A stretch of 64,000 bases of DNA from Acridotheres tristis (lineage: Eukaryota; Chordata; Aves; Passeriformes; Sturnidae), in assembly GCA_037013685.1 (NCBI GenBank), contig CM072891.1:13926501-13990500 (forward strand). Direction: 5' to 3'. Both the position numbers and the translations under genes were made by a program. This document shows, one piece after another, positions 44,101 through 55,000 of this stretch. The stretch's first letter is position 1; each line of letters opens with the position of its first letter. The notes under the pieces are model-generated. The model saw only the letters and a program-made list of their open reading frames with translations, was not told the DNA's origin and made no database searches.

Positions 44101-46781
44101 GCTCTTTCCTCCCTCTTATCCACTGGGAATATTTGTATGTGACCAGACTTCAGATATTTCCCATAAACTGAGGAGCTAAAGAGTACATTTCTGTGCCTGG
44201 GCTGGTGCAAAGATACTGCACGCCTGTGTAACCTGTAGCCCTGTCTCAACACTTGTTTGCAGCCCAGAAACAAACCCAGTGGTAGCACTGGTGTGATGGA
44301 CTGTATGTTGGGCAGAGGCTGGAAGCAGGTGTGCAGTGTTTATATTCCCTCTCCCAAACCACTTCAAGGCCTTGTGCCAGGTGGCAGGAAACTGATTAAA
44401 TACAGTGTTGGTGTTACCCAGTGAGAGAAGCTCCAAAAACCTTTACCATGGGCAGGAGGCAACTGGAGGGTGCAGCATGCTCCAGTCACTACCAGATAGA
44501 GCAAGCACAGACAGGCAGCTGGTCGTTGTCTCACTCACACATTTGCACATGAAGGATTCACCATTTTTATTTACTCCACCATCACTGAGGGTAAATTGAA
44601 CCTCCTTCTCCAGAAACCCATTTGCTTTCATTTCGTCTACTGCCTTCACAGCTAGGCCATGTGGCAGCAGAGGAAAAAGAGCTGCTTTCACAGATATGTC
44701 CAGTCTGAAGGCTTGATTCATACAAGCACTAAAGTGCAAAGAAGATATTCCAAACCTCCAGTATTTTTTTAAGACTTTGTGCTCTGGTTCACAGCCTCTG
44801 TTGAAGTTAGATGCAGCAGGATAAGCAAGGCAGACAGTCCCATTCATATTCTTTATTTTCTGCTGAAGTTCACCACTCCTATGGGTTGTGGCAACCTTTG
44901 GCAAACTTCTGCACCAACTTCTATGAGAAGTTTAGAATTTCAGAAACTTTTGCAGACAAAGTCGCTGGTGTCAGGTTCAGCACTCATGGCAGTAGGTGAT
45001 GTTTGTCTCAGCAAAGATGGGCAGTACAGTGCCTGTGCTCCAAACGAAGCATGCTTGTCCATAATTCCTCTCCGTGTTCATAGAAAGCACTGAAAGATTA
45101 AAAGAGGAGTGAGAGAAAACATCATAAAGATACTGATCTTCAGTGAAAGAAGCTGATCTGTGCTAGGAGGGGTCTGGGATCCTACACAATTAGGAAGTCA
45201 GCAGCACTGGAATTTCAGTGCTCTGGGGTTAGAAGTGAGTTGAGTATGGTGATGTTTTACTTCTGATATCAGACTTAAGTGAGATGCTATCTTGATTACA
45301 ATGATCTGTAATTTAAGTATAAACCTTTCCTGATCTGATCCAAGACTTTTCATAGAAATGGTGTGATATTTCTTCTTCTGCACATACTAAATTATATCAT
45401 TTTATTCTGAGGGATATTTAGAGCTTTTTGGTGATACAGATTTGTTGCTTTCTCCTAAATATTTAGCAGTGCAAGCTTATGCTGTTTAGGTCTGGAATGT
45501 CTTAAGATGGAAGAGAGAAATGAGACTGCCTGGAGCTGAGCCCAGCATTTCCCTGGCAAATGTGCATCAATAAAACAAAATATTTACACACATAAATAAG
45601 AGATCATGGAAGAAGAGGAGTGGGGAACCCAAATATGTCTCCCATTGTGTCCAGCTTTAACTCAAACACAAATACTAGAGATGGGGGAAGGGGGCAGAGG
45701 AAAAGGATGACATGATAGACAGAAAAGAATGCGAAAAAGCTGTGTTCCAGCACAATCTAAAAATTTCCAGGGAGACAAATAGAGATAAACAAGTAATACT
45801 GTGTGGCCTCTTATAGGAAGTCTTCCATTCATAGGAATTCTCTTAATTTCTCCATGACCATGTCTCACTGCTCTTTTTTTCCCCACCATGGGTCTGATTC
45901 TGGATTCACAGGTCCTCTCTACAGTTAACCACAGCAAATATTTTGAGTACGAGTCAATTTGCACCTCACAGAATTTTGGAGAAGAAACTTAAGAGAGACC
46001 TACCAAGGCAACCTCCAGAACTAATAATTTACTTTAATAATGAAACAATCTCTTTTAAACTGGCATGTTTAAGGTAAGTGGAAAGGAATTAAATCTTTCA
46101 TCGACAGATCAGAAGGCAATGAACGCCATCTCCCCCCTCAAACTTCACTTTCTGATGTGTTCAATGGGACAGAAGCTGTGGTGGTTTCTATCTAGAAAAG
46201 AACTGCCCCAGAGAACATGATTGAGACATGCCACTAAACAATATCAGATGAGAGCTTGATTGCTATGACTCCAAAAAGAGTCAAGAAGATGACAGAAGCA
46301 AAAAGATTGTCTGTCATTCCAGGGCTGCCTTAAGATAACAAGGTATCCACGGACTCTGAGTCAATCTGTTGTGTTCCTTCAGGGAATTTTTGCTTTAATT
46401 TACTTTCCATGAAACCAAAACATCATCGTAGTCATATCCCTTCTAGAAAGCAGGAATGTCTGTGGGTTACTCTCAGAGAGGCATAAACAAGTTTCCCTAG
46501 AAGTAGGTGATTTTGGGATAGGAATGCTCCTCCAGACAATTTCAAAATAACCATTTAAACAAAAATGCAGCAGGTGGAAATCTGGCATGAGCAGTCATTT
46601 TTGGCATAGAGGTATCTGAACTAGGAAGCACATAATTTACCCTGACATTAAGAAAAGGCAACTGTAAGAGTTTCAGAAGGTCCTTAACTTACTAAGAAAA
46701 CTGGGCAAACTGCCTTTGCTGGTGTTTTAAGAATGAAATTAACCACCTACATTGAAGTAACACTGTTCATTTTTTGTTCAG
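32151..46781. other. Long non-coding stretch upstream of ACCS
   Basis: About 14.6 kb of AT-rich sequence. No coding exon could be assigned on either strand. It contains A-rich runs (about 32,819-32,880 and 33,366-33,425), a short (ACCACA)n run at about 34,733-34,751 and a 16-base palindrome at 33966-33981. ORFs here are short and without family resemblance. Confidence 0.65.
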
Positions 46782-47200
46782 AAGAAACAGCCAAAACAAA
46801 ATTGAAATTTATGAAGGAGCAACTAGAAAGATTTGAAAATCCATATAAAAACATAGAGCGGGATCTCGAGAAAAGGTTATTTTACGAACAAAAGAAAACA
46901 GATGAGCAAGAATAGAAGAGGGCAGACCTAAGCATGCCATGTAAGAGATCACTTAGGCATCCCTAATGACCTCACATTAAAGCAAAGCTCCACAAGAATT
47001 TGATAGACACGACCCTTGTCTTGAGATCTTGCTTGAGACATAGGGCTCACAGGAATGCAAAAGTATCCAGCAGAGATTTATGGAAACAGCAGAAGTACTC
47101 TCCGTAGTCAAACATGGTTGTTAATATAGCTCTTCCCAATGTCCATTTCAAATGGTGTTTTGTGCTGTCCTCTGAAGCAATAAAAGCTGGGCTCAATGAC
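46782..47200 (+). CDS. Candidate orphan terminal exon (CDS part 46782-46915, then 3' UTR)
   Basis: I do not recognise a gene here, but the segment looks like a last exon. A pyrimidine-rich stretch ending TTTTTTGTTCAG precedes 46782. A 134-base open stretch in phase then reads ETAKTKLKFMKEQLERFENP followed by YKNIERDLEKRLFYEQKKTD and ends at TAG (46913-46915). The peptide is charged, with heptad-like Leu/Phe spacing, as in a coiled coil. AATAAA occurs at 47179-47184, 264 bases after the stop, followed by a GT-rich stretch. No upstream exon was found. It could be a pseudogene fragment or chance. Confidence 0.3.
47179..47184 (+). terminator. AATAAA polyadenylation signal candidate
   Basis: Canonical hexamer (in GAAGCAATAAAAGC) after the orphan exon's stop. 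It could serve that transcript if the transcript exists. Confidence 0.3.
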
Positions 47201-49277
47201 AAACCTTTTGACTAGGCCACTGTGGCAATTTCTGTCCTAGAGTGCTGCACTGATAAGGTGCTGATACATACTTCTTGTTCTAATCCACTTCCACTAAGGA
47301 AAATCCATTTTTCCTTCCTAAGAGTCAGTGGTTTTGCTTCATTTTTCCCACTGAAAAAATCTCCCAATAATTCACCTGTATACTACTCAAGAAAGTGCCT
47401 GCAAGCAGTTCGTGCTGCAGTACTGGACAAGGAGGAGCCTCCTGCCTGACTCCTCTGAAGCAGCTGAATTTCTGGGGCCACGGCCTCACTTTTTCAGAAA
47501 AGATAGTCACACATGCCAGGTCAATCAGAGAGGCTGCCTCTGTTCACTGCTGAATTTGAATTAAGGCTATTTCTATTCATCATTGTTCAATGACTTTGGA
47601 ATTTTAAAGAATAGAACAAATTGCAATGGCCAAATTTCTGCATTCAAAACAAGCTAGCACCAAGAAGGGGATAATTAGATGAATTGGTCGGTGGAGAGGG
47701 AGTCAATCTGGGAAGCTTGTGCTTAAGAGAGCAATCACAGAGCTCTAGAGATGGGCTCAAGGGTGGGTTTTCCAGGGACTGGGGAAATTACTGAGGCAGC
47801 CAGACCAGTAACAGCTGCTGTAACAAAAGCACAAACTAGATGCCAGGCCCTGTGAGCTCAGGAGAAAATACAAATGAGGATCTGACACTGAATGTATAAG
47901 GCATTGACGTCAACAGTGTTGCACCAGGAATGCTCTTGGCCCCTGTACAAACCTAGCTCCACCAGAATTCCCCCTGCAAATTTCCTGTGACTCCCATCCA
48001 AACCCTCTGCCCTTTGAAGCCACAGGACCCTTTTGTGTTTGTTGGGAACACAAGGGGTTGAAAGCCTGTTTCCCACTTTGCATCTGCAGCAATCAAACCC
48101 AACTGGCTGGGGCTGCACTGATCCCAGCTGGGGAGGGAAACCCAGGCTGGAGCCAGGCAGTGAGCTCCTGGTTCTGGGTTTCACTGCAAGCTGTAGTGAA
48201 GGCAAGGTCTGCTCAAGTTCACAAATGCTTTGTCAAACCAGGTTATGCTTTGATCACATCTGACTGGTTAGAGAGGAAAAAAATGTACAGTGTGGAGAGA
48301 TCGAGAGTGTTTTTTTCTTTTTTCCAAGAAAAAAACACGATTAGTTTGTGAGAGTGCAATAAATATCCAGGAAGCTAAGGGCAGCCACAGTTGTTGGGAA
48401 TTTCACTCCCATTTCCCTGGGTGGGCTGGGTTGTGAGCCAGGCTCTGAGGTAGAATTTCAGGCCACAGTTTGGACACGCGTGTGAAAACGTTGATCTCAA
48501 TAAGAATGAGCAAGCAGAACTTGCCCAAAGCCCTCTTCCAAATACAACTGTGTTGGAGCAATAACAAAGCCTTGTATGAGAATGTGAACTTGGCAAGTTC
48601 AGCCCCATCTCTGAGAGCTGCCTGGTCTGGGGTAGTCTCTCTGGAAGAACAACTTTTCCTCTAAGACTTTTAGCTTTCTAGATCCTGGTAAATATTGTAG
48701 AAGGTGGTACACCATGTATAGACTCGCATGTCTGTGTCAGATCCCTAAAGACAACACACAGAGAAGAACAGATATTTTTCAAACCTACAGCTGTAACAAA
48801 CATTTTGTATTTTCAGAGGAGGTCTGAGCCAGCGAGGCTCTGTCAAGAGGGAGCAGCTTTCTGCCTGTTCTGTATAGCACAATGCATCGAGCCACAGGGG
48901 ATGTTTTCTCTGCAGAGACGCCGTGTTTCAACAGGTCCATTGCACATATGGCCCCACAGAGCATATCACAATACAAACAGGGAGCAGATAGAGCCCCAGT
49001 AGCCCATGAGACTTTTCCAGCTGTGAGTCTACACTGAGCCAAAGAAGAAGCCATAACAGCTGCTGTCCCCAGGGGACCTGCCAGACCCCCAGGCATCACC
49101 TGCAAACCTGGGAAGAGCTCAGCTGGCTCTGATCACACCCCTCATCACCCCTCTTTTGCTTTTTGCTAAACCAGGTGGGAAAACTTTTCCGTTTCTACTT
49201 TATTCTTCCTAAACCAGCCTGCTTTCTGCTCAGCTTCTACTCCCCTTCTCCTTTGGTTTGGATTTCACCTATGTGTT
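47201..49277. other. Non-coding stretch
   Basis: No gene recognised. It contains an 11-base perfect inverted repeat with a 10-base spacer (48307-48338, arms GTGTTTTTTTC and its complement). Confidence 0.6.
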
Positions 49278-49810
49278 TGTCATGGTTTAGGAATGTTACT
49301 CCCCAGTTCAGTCCCCGTGCTGAGACACTCAAATCACATGCCACTCCCTTGCTCCCCCTTCTCCCTGTTCCTGCTCTGGTGGGATGGAGTCGAGAATTGG
49401 GACACCAAAGATGAAGATCATGGAATGAGATAAGAACAGTTTACTGGAAACAGCAATGATATAAGAAAAAAAACAAAACAGTAACAGTGTTTATTACAAA
49501 AGTATACAAAAGAAAGGGTGATTCACACGCAAAAATGCTCTCCATAGACCCCAAGACAATGAAGAATGGTGAACAGCTTACTCTTCCCTCCTGCTCACCA
49601 CATTTTTTGGCCAGAAGCCATGGCTTTCTTTTATTAACCCAGAGAGTCCCTTTCCTCCACCCTCAACAAACATGTGAGGTGGTATAGATTAACATCTGTG
49701 TCATGGCCACAGCTAGGACAGGGATGCTACTCCCTCACAAAAAATATCAACGAGTGCCTGCACTTTCCCAGGATAATGTGCAAGGGCAATTCTTATTCAT
49801 CACCCATGCA
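49278..49810 (-). mobile_element. Probable solo LTR of an avian endogenous retrovirus, minus orientation
   Basis: The block begins TGTCATGGTTTAGGAATG, so the minus strand ends ...CCATGACA, the TG...CA edge usual for LTRs. Text following it (GAGATAAGAACAGTTTACTG, CAGCTTACTCTTCCCTCCTG and a TTTTTTGGCCAGAAGCCATG stretch) resembles LTRs common in passerine genomes as I recall them. Minus-sense AATAAA hexamers are at 49490-49495 and 49630-49635. No internal viral genes are present. The right boundary is uncertain. Confidence 0.55.
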
Positions 49811-51113
49811 CCTCAGCTTAAAAACCATGGCTCCTTCCACCTGAAACACAGCCTTTGCACTCAACAATTTCTACTGCAAATGACAACCTGGGAGATCCTA
49901 TGGGTTATATAGGCTGCCAGAGAGAATATTCTCAGAGATTATGCAGCTTGGTAAAGTTAGTATTTGCCTCAGGAAAAAGAAAAGCTGCACGCCTTCCTAG
50001 TCCACTAGTCTCAAGGGATTCATCCTTACTCCCAAAGGATTAGCTATTATAAGGATTAAAAGCTACAGAAATAGAACATAAGGAAAGTGGAGGGGGAAAA
50101 AAAAAGATGGGGCAGACATTTTTTTGACCTATCCTATTATCTAATAATTTTGAGAGTTAGAACATTTAATTTTCTGTTAATCTTTTGTTAGTTTTTTATT
50201 ATTATGTGCTTTCTCAAAGTATTTGAATATACTCTACCATTTTCACCCACACTTTCAAGGGTTACAGAAATAGAAGGGGTCTACATACAGAGAGATGTCA
50301 CAGGCAGCATGGAAAAATCTCTGCAGCATGGGAAGATTGAACTCTAAAAAAAAACCAGTTACTAACTGAAGTAAAAGGGCCTGAACAGCTTCTGCCATGA
50401 GAAAAGGAACGGAGAAAAAGGGATAAAGGAAGGAAAGAAAGTAGGGCAGAGCTCACTGGGGAACACAGTAACCAACCTGACTCACCAGTACTCTGGTGCA
50501 AGTGCAGTGGGGGTCCACGACCTGATTTGGTATCCCCAGGTGTCTCTTGCCCTAGATCTGGCAGGGTCAAAGCCTTCCTCAGCTAAACTTGAAAAAAGTC
50601 AAGGCTCTGGTAGTGGAGCTATTCTGCAAGTTTTTTTGACAGAATCTGAGGAAATATATCCTGCCCTGAAGGACAGAAGGGACAATCCTTCTGGATAAGA
50701 TCTGTGGGTGATGTTCTCTGGGATACTTTCACTTAGTTGTGTGTAGCACATTGCTAGTAAGACATTATCAAAGTGTGAATTCAGAGAGGAGAAACAAACT
50801 CTAGTCAGACTCTCAGAATTGAGCTGTATCTGCCATTTGGCTAAGAGACAAAAAAGAGATGCTCCTAAGTCTGAAAATATGGCAAAAATAAGCAGAAGAT
50901 TTTTTTAATGCAAGTGAAAAGGATTTAAACTGAAAAAAATAAGATAGATGTGAGTAGGGAAAAGGTAATGTAATGCAGTAAGTCTGAAACATTCAGTACT
51001 AGAGTATTTTTCAAGTCAGACTGGTCATGATACTAAGACATCCTGCAGAGGGACTGGTTTTGTTTTAGGAGAAAGGACAGGAGGCAAAGGGAATGATCTG
51101 TGATGCTGGGAAA
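49811..51113. other. Non-coding stretch
   Basis: No gene, RNA or clear repeat recognised. Short A-rich run near 50,095-50,107. Confidence 0.6.
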
Positions 51114-52080
51114 TCAGAATAAATTAGGTTGAAAAAGACCTCTAAGATCACTGAGTTCAACCTTTTACCTATCATCACCTTCTCAACTAGGTCATGCCAC
51201 TAAGTGCCACATCCAGTGTTATCTTGAACACCTCCAGGAACAGTGACTGCACCACCTGCTTGGGCAGTCCATTCCAATGTTTAACAACCCTTCCTCTGAA
51301 GAAATTCCTCCTGATGTTCAATTTGAACCTTCCCTGGAGCAGTTTAAGACTGTGTCCTCTTGTCTGGTTGCTAGTTGCACCCAAAGCCTTTCCCTCATTC
51401 ACTGGGCAGGTCACCTGGTCATACAAGTCAATCAGGCTGGTCAAAATCCATGCTGGATGGCTCTGATCCCTTGGTTTTCCTGTGTATGCTGTGTGATCAC
51501 ACACTCAAGATGATCTGTTCTGTAACCTTCTCATGCACCAAGGTGAGGCTGACACGTCTGTAGCTCCCTGGATCCTCCTTCTGGCACACCTTGTGGATGG
51601 GCATCTCACTGGCCAACCTCCAGTAATCTGGGCCCCTCCCAGTAAGCCAGGACAGTTAATAAATGATGCAGAGTGGCTTAGCAAGCCCTTTTCAGTACCT
51701 TTGGATGAAGCACATTCAGTCCCACAGACTTGTGAGCATTGCAGGTCTGTTCTGCTCCCTGTCCCCGTCTACCAGCTCAGGGAGCCAGTTGCCCTAAGGA
51801 TAACCACCCTTAAAGACTGAGGCACCGAAGGCATTAAGGAACACATAATTTGGCCTTTTCCTTATCCTTGGTGACACTGTTTACTCCCATCTTCCATCCA
51901 ACGAAGAATATAGATTCTCCTTGGCCCTCCTTTTATGGTTAATCTACCTATAAAAACACTTTTAATTATTATCTTTTACAGCAATGGTCAGATGGAGTTC
52001 TAGCTGAGCTTTTGCTTTTCTGATTTTCTTTCTACATGGCATAATGGCATCCTTGTACACTTCCTGAGAAATCACAGAGA
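51114..52080 (-). mobile_element. CR1-type LINE remnant, 3' end plus part of ORF2
   Basis: The plus strand starts with the reverse complement of a CR1-like 3' end (TTAGGTTGAAAAAGACCTCT). On the minus strand an open stretch (51187-51504) reads GHSLKLLQGRFKLNIRRNFF and RVVKHWNGLPKQVVQSLFLE, the end of the avian LINE reverse-transcriptase ORF. Further right, the reverse complement of 51,560-52,080 matches an earlier ORF2 segment (KAEV/FFYKYI-type region) with frame breaks. The middle of ORF2 is missing, so it is an internally deleted or composite copy and not active. Confidence 0.8.
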
Positions 52081-55000
52081 TCCATTTTGTGATGTGTGAG
52101 GAAAGGGTATCAGGTCCTTGGATACTTTCAAACACCTAAATGCTTTTTCTGGAGTACTCAGCTCCGATGGTCTGGTGAATTTATTCAATTACCTGAGTGA
52201 AGAGTTCTTGGAAAAGGAAATGCAAAGAACAGCACTAACTCCCTGCTCTCCAAAATCTTCACATTTCCACAAGAGACATGGCATTTCTTAGCTGCCTACT
52301 TAATGCCACCTCTCCATCCTACTGCATGCCAGCCCATCAGCCTGGAGTTCACAGAGGTTATTAAATCACTGAAATGTTTAAGTATCACAAAAGAACATGC
52401 AACAGAGGAAAGGTTACCTGAAGCCAGCTTTCATCACCAGCTCTGTTTACCTGTCCAGCACTTCTCCCTGTACTTCATTCCCCTAATTGAGTCTTGACTT
52501 GAAACAACCTGTGTGTTTTTAAAAAATATTCCACCCAAATGAACAAGAAATCCTGCTGATTTCAGCATGAAGGAAGAAACCACTTAAAGTAAGCAATAAT
52601 AATGAAATCAGGCCCTAAAAGTTTAGATTAAGCTATGGAAAATTGTACCAGTGACTCATTTTGCCTGGTGACTCCTCATTTAGGATGCTGAGAAATACAG
52701 CTCTGCTTGGAGATGATCTTTGTATGTGGGGGTACAAAGAAGCAGGATAAAAGGATGTACAGCCTCATCTTGCAGACTAGAAAACCTGCAACACATTGGT
52801 GTAATGGGATGGTGAAGTGCAGCATACTTGACTTCTTCCCAGGGTCTGTCCAGATTTCAGTCTCTGTGCAATCGTAGAATCACAACATATCAAGAACATC
52901 CCAGAAGCAGCTGGTGTGTATCTGATCAGCTGAGCAGTGCAGCCCATCTGCTCAGAGTTTAGCACTTTGGCCTGCCCTGGCAGCACAGCATCAGGTGGAA
53001 CAGGAGAGCTGGACAGGCAGCAGAGTGCTTTAAATCACACACATAGGAAGAGAGGATTCATCCAAAAAATTCTTAAAAAATAACAAGAAATGGGGAAAGG
53101 CCTGGACAGCTCTTCCAAGCCCAAGAAGCAAATGAACATAATTAAAGGCTTTGCAGTGTGCCTCAGAGCAAGGCTGCATGCAGTGGTTTCCCAGAAGCGG
53201 GGTCCTGTGCTGGTCAGTGCCTCGCAGCAGAAGTCAGGAGAGCTGGAAGACAATGGCTCAGCTGAAGGCAGGCAGGGTGGCAGGTCACCCAGCCCTGCCA
53301 GGACAGTGGGGACAGGGGGATGTGGTGGAAGCCACTCTGCAGAGTGGGGAGGGAACACTCAAGCACCATAAAGCACTGCACTGAGGGTGGGAACTGGAAA
53401 AAGCAGAACGTTTTACTGACTTCCACAAGAAGGGAATAAAAGTGACAAAATGGGAGCCTTAATTGCAGAGTAGAGACATATCATCCCTTCTGCTCTGCAC
53501 CCCTGTGGGGCTGTGCCATGCAGATGTCTCTGTCTGGGGTGGCTGCCAGCAGGGCTTTGCAGAGGCTTTGTCTCTGGGCTGTGCACTGGCAAAGAAATTA
53601 TGGCTTTTATGTGCTCTCTAACTGCAATTGCAGCTCCAGCTTTATGTTCCTGCTTTGCTGGAAGACAGTTTGTCCCTCTTCTCCCTCATTTAGCCCTCCT
53701 GAGGAGCATAGGGGTGTTATCACGGCCCAAATGACAGATCAGGAGGGTAAAGACTGAAGAGTAAAATCACAGATTTGAGGCTGAGGTGAAGGTATCCCCA
53801 TAACACAGACAGGCATCATGCCTGCAGGCAGAGTTGCTGGGAAACAAGACAGCCAGAGGCAGCAGCTGCAGGGCAGGAATGTAACTGAGCCAAGGTCCTT
53901 CCTTGGACACTTTCTGTGGTGCCTGGAGGAAGGTCATGGCAGCAGGAACTTCAGTCCTTCATGCTGGTCAAGCAAGACAGACAAGTGGAAAGAAGGAGCA
54001 CTTCAGTGGCCCCAGGGCATGTGAAAGGAGCAGTTCAGCTGCCAGTGGGTAGAGAGAAAGGTGCCCAAAGGACAGATAGTGTTGTGAAACTCATTCGTTT
54101 TTCAGAGGACAGCCCTGAACCTCTGAACCATTCACATCTCTTATTTCAGGGCTGCTTTTTCACTGGGAAGCAGACAAGCAGGTGTGACTCACTCAAATAT
54201 GAGCTCAGGGTCCGGGGGTACTGCCTTATCACTGCCCCCAGTGTTTTCCTCAGCCTGAGCACATTTTGCAAGGCAAGGGCACATAGTGCTGCCACTTTTG
54301 CCACCTTGCCTTTAGCGTGGGAGGAGGTGAGGCACTAATTAATTAATTCTGTTCTGTCATGGAAAAAAAAACAAAAAGGAAGTGTTGTTGTGCGTCCCCC
54401 TGAGAATTACTTCTTTCGGAATATCTGGCAAACTGGAAACATTTGGCTTCAGATTAAGTGAAATGTTTTATTAGGTGGAAATCAAGTAATTTCCCTTGGG
54501 AGGCATTTTCTACAAAAGCCAAAGGAATCAGGCAGAATGGCTAGATTCCCAAAAGAATAGAAACTCTTCCCAAGCTACAGAAGAGAGGTGGTACCATTTG
54601 GGCTGAGCTAAGCACCTGGCCATGGAACCCACTTTGATCTTAGGAGTAACTGGAAATGAAGAGGAGCAGCTCCAGCAGAGACAGAAGGCAGAGTAGCCCT
54701 GGCACTGGTTGTTCATCATGTAGGAGACACTCCCAGGTTCATGTACTTCTATCTCATTACCCTTCCCCTTAGAGGGTCTCAGTCAACAAACCATCAGACC
54801 TGCTCCTGGGCATTTCAGGCTTCTCTTCTGAAGCCATCCTCCATTTTATCAACAAAACCCCATGTAGGCTCCCTGGTGACTGAAGCACCTGGGCATCAGC
54901 CTGTGCCAAAGGAGGCTTGGATGTGGGTGTCTCACACCAAAAGATCTGCCCTAGTGTGGACTGGGAAACCTAGCTGTAACTGCTAGCCAGTTCTGCATAG

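Noticed and set aside
44443..44904. 153-codon minus-strand frame
   Set aside because: No recognisable motif, no convincing splice context, and amino acid make-up like random translation.
53916..54338. 140-codon plus-strand frame
   Set aside because: No domain or coding signature; overlaps other short frames.
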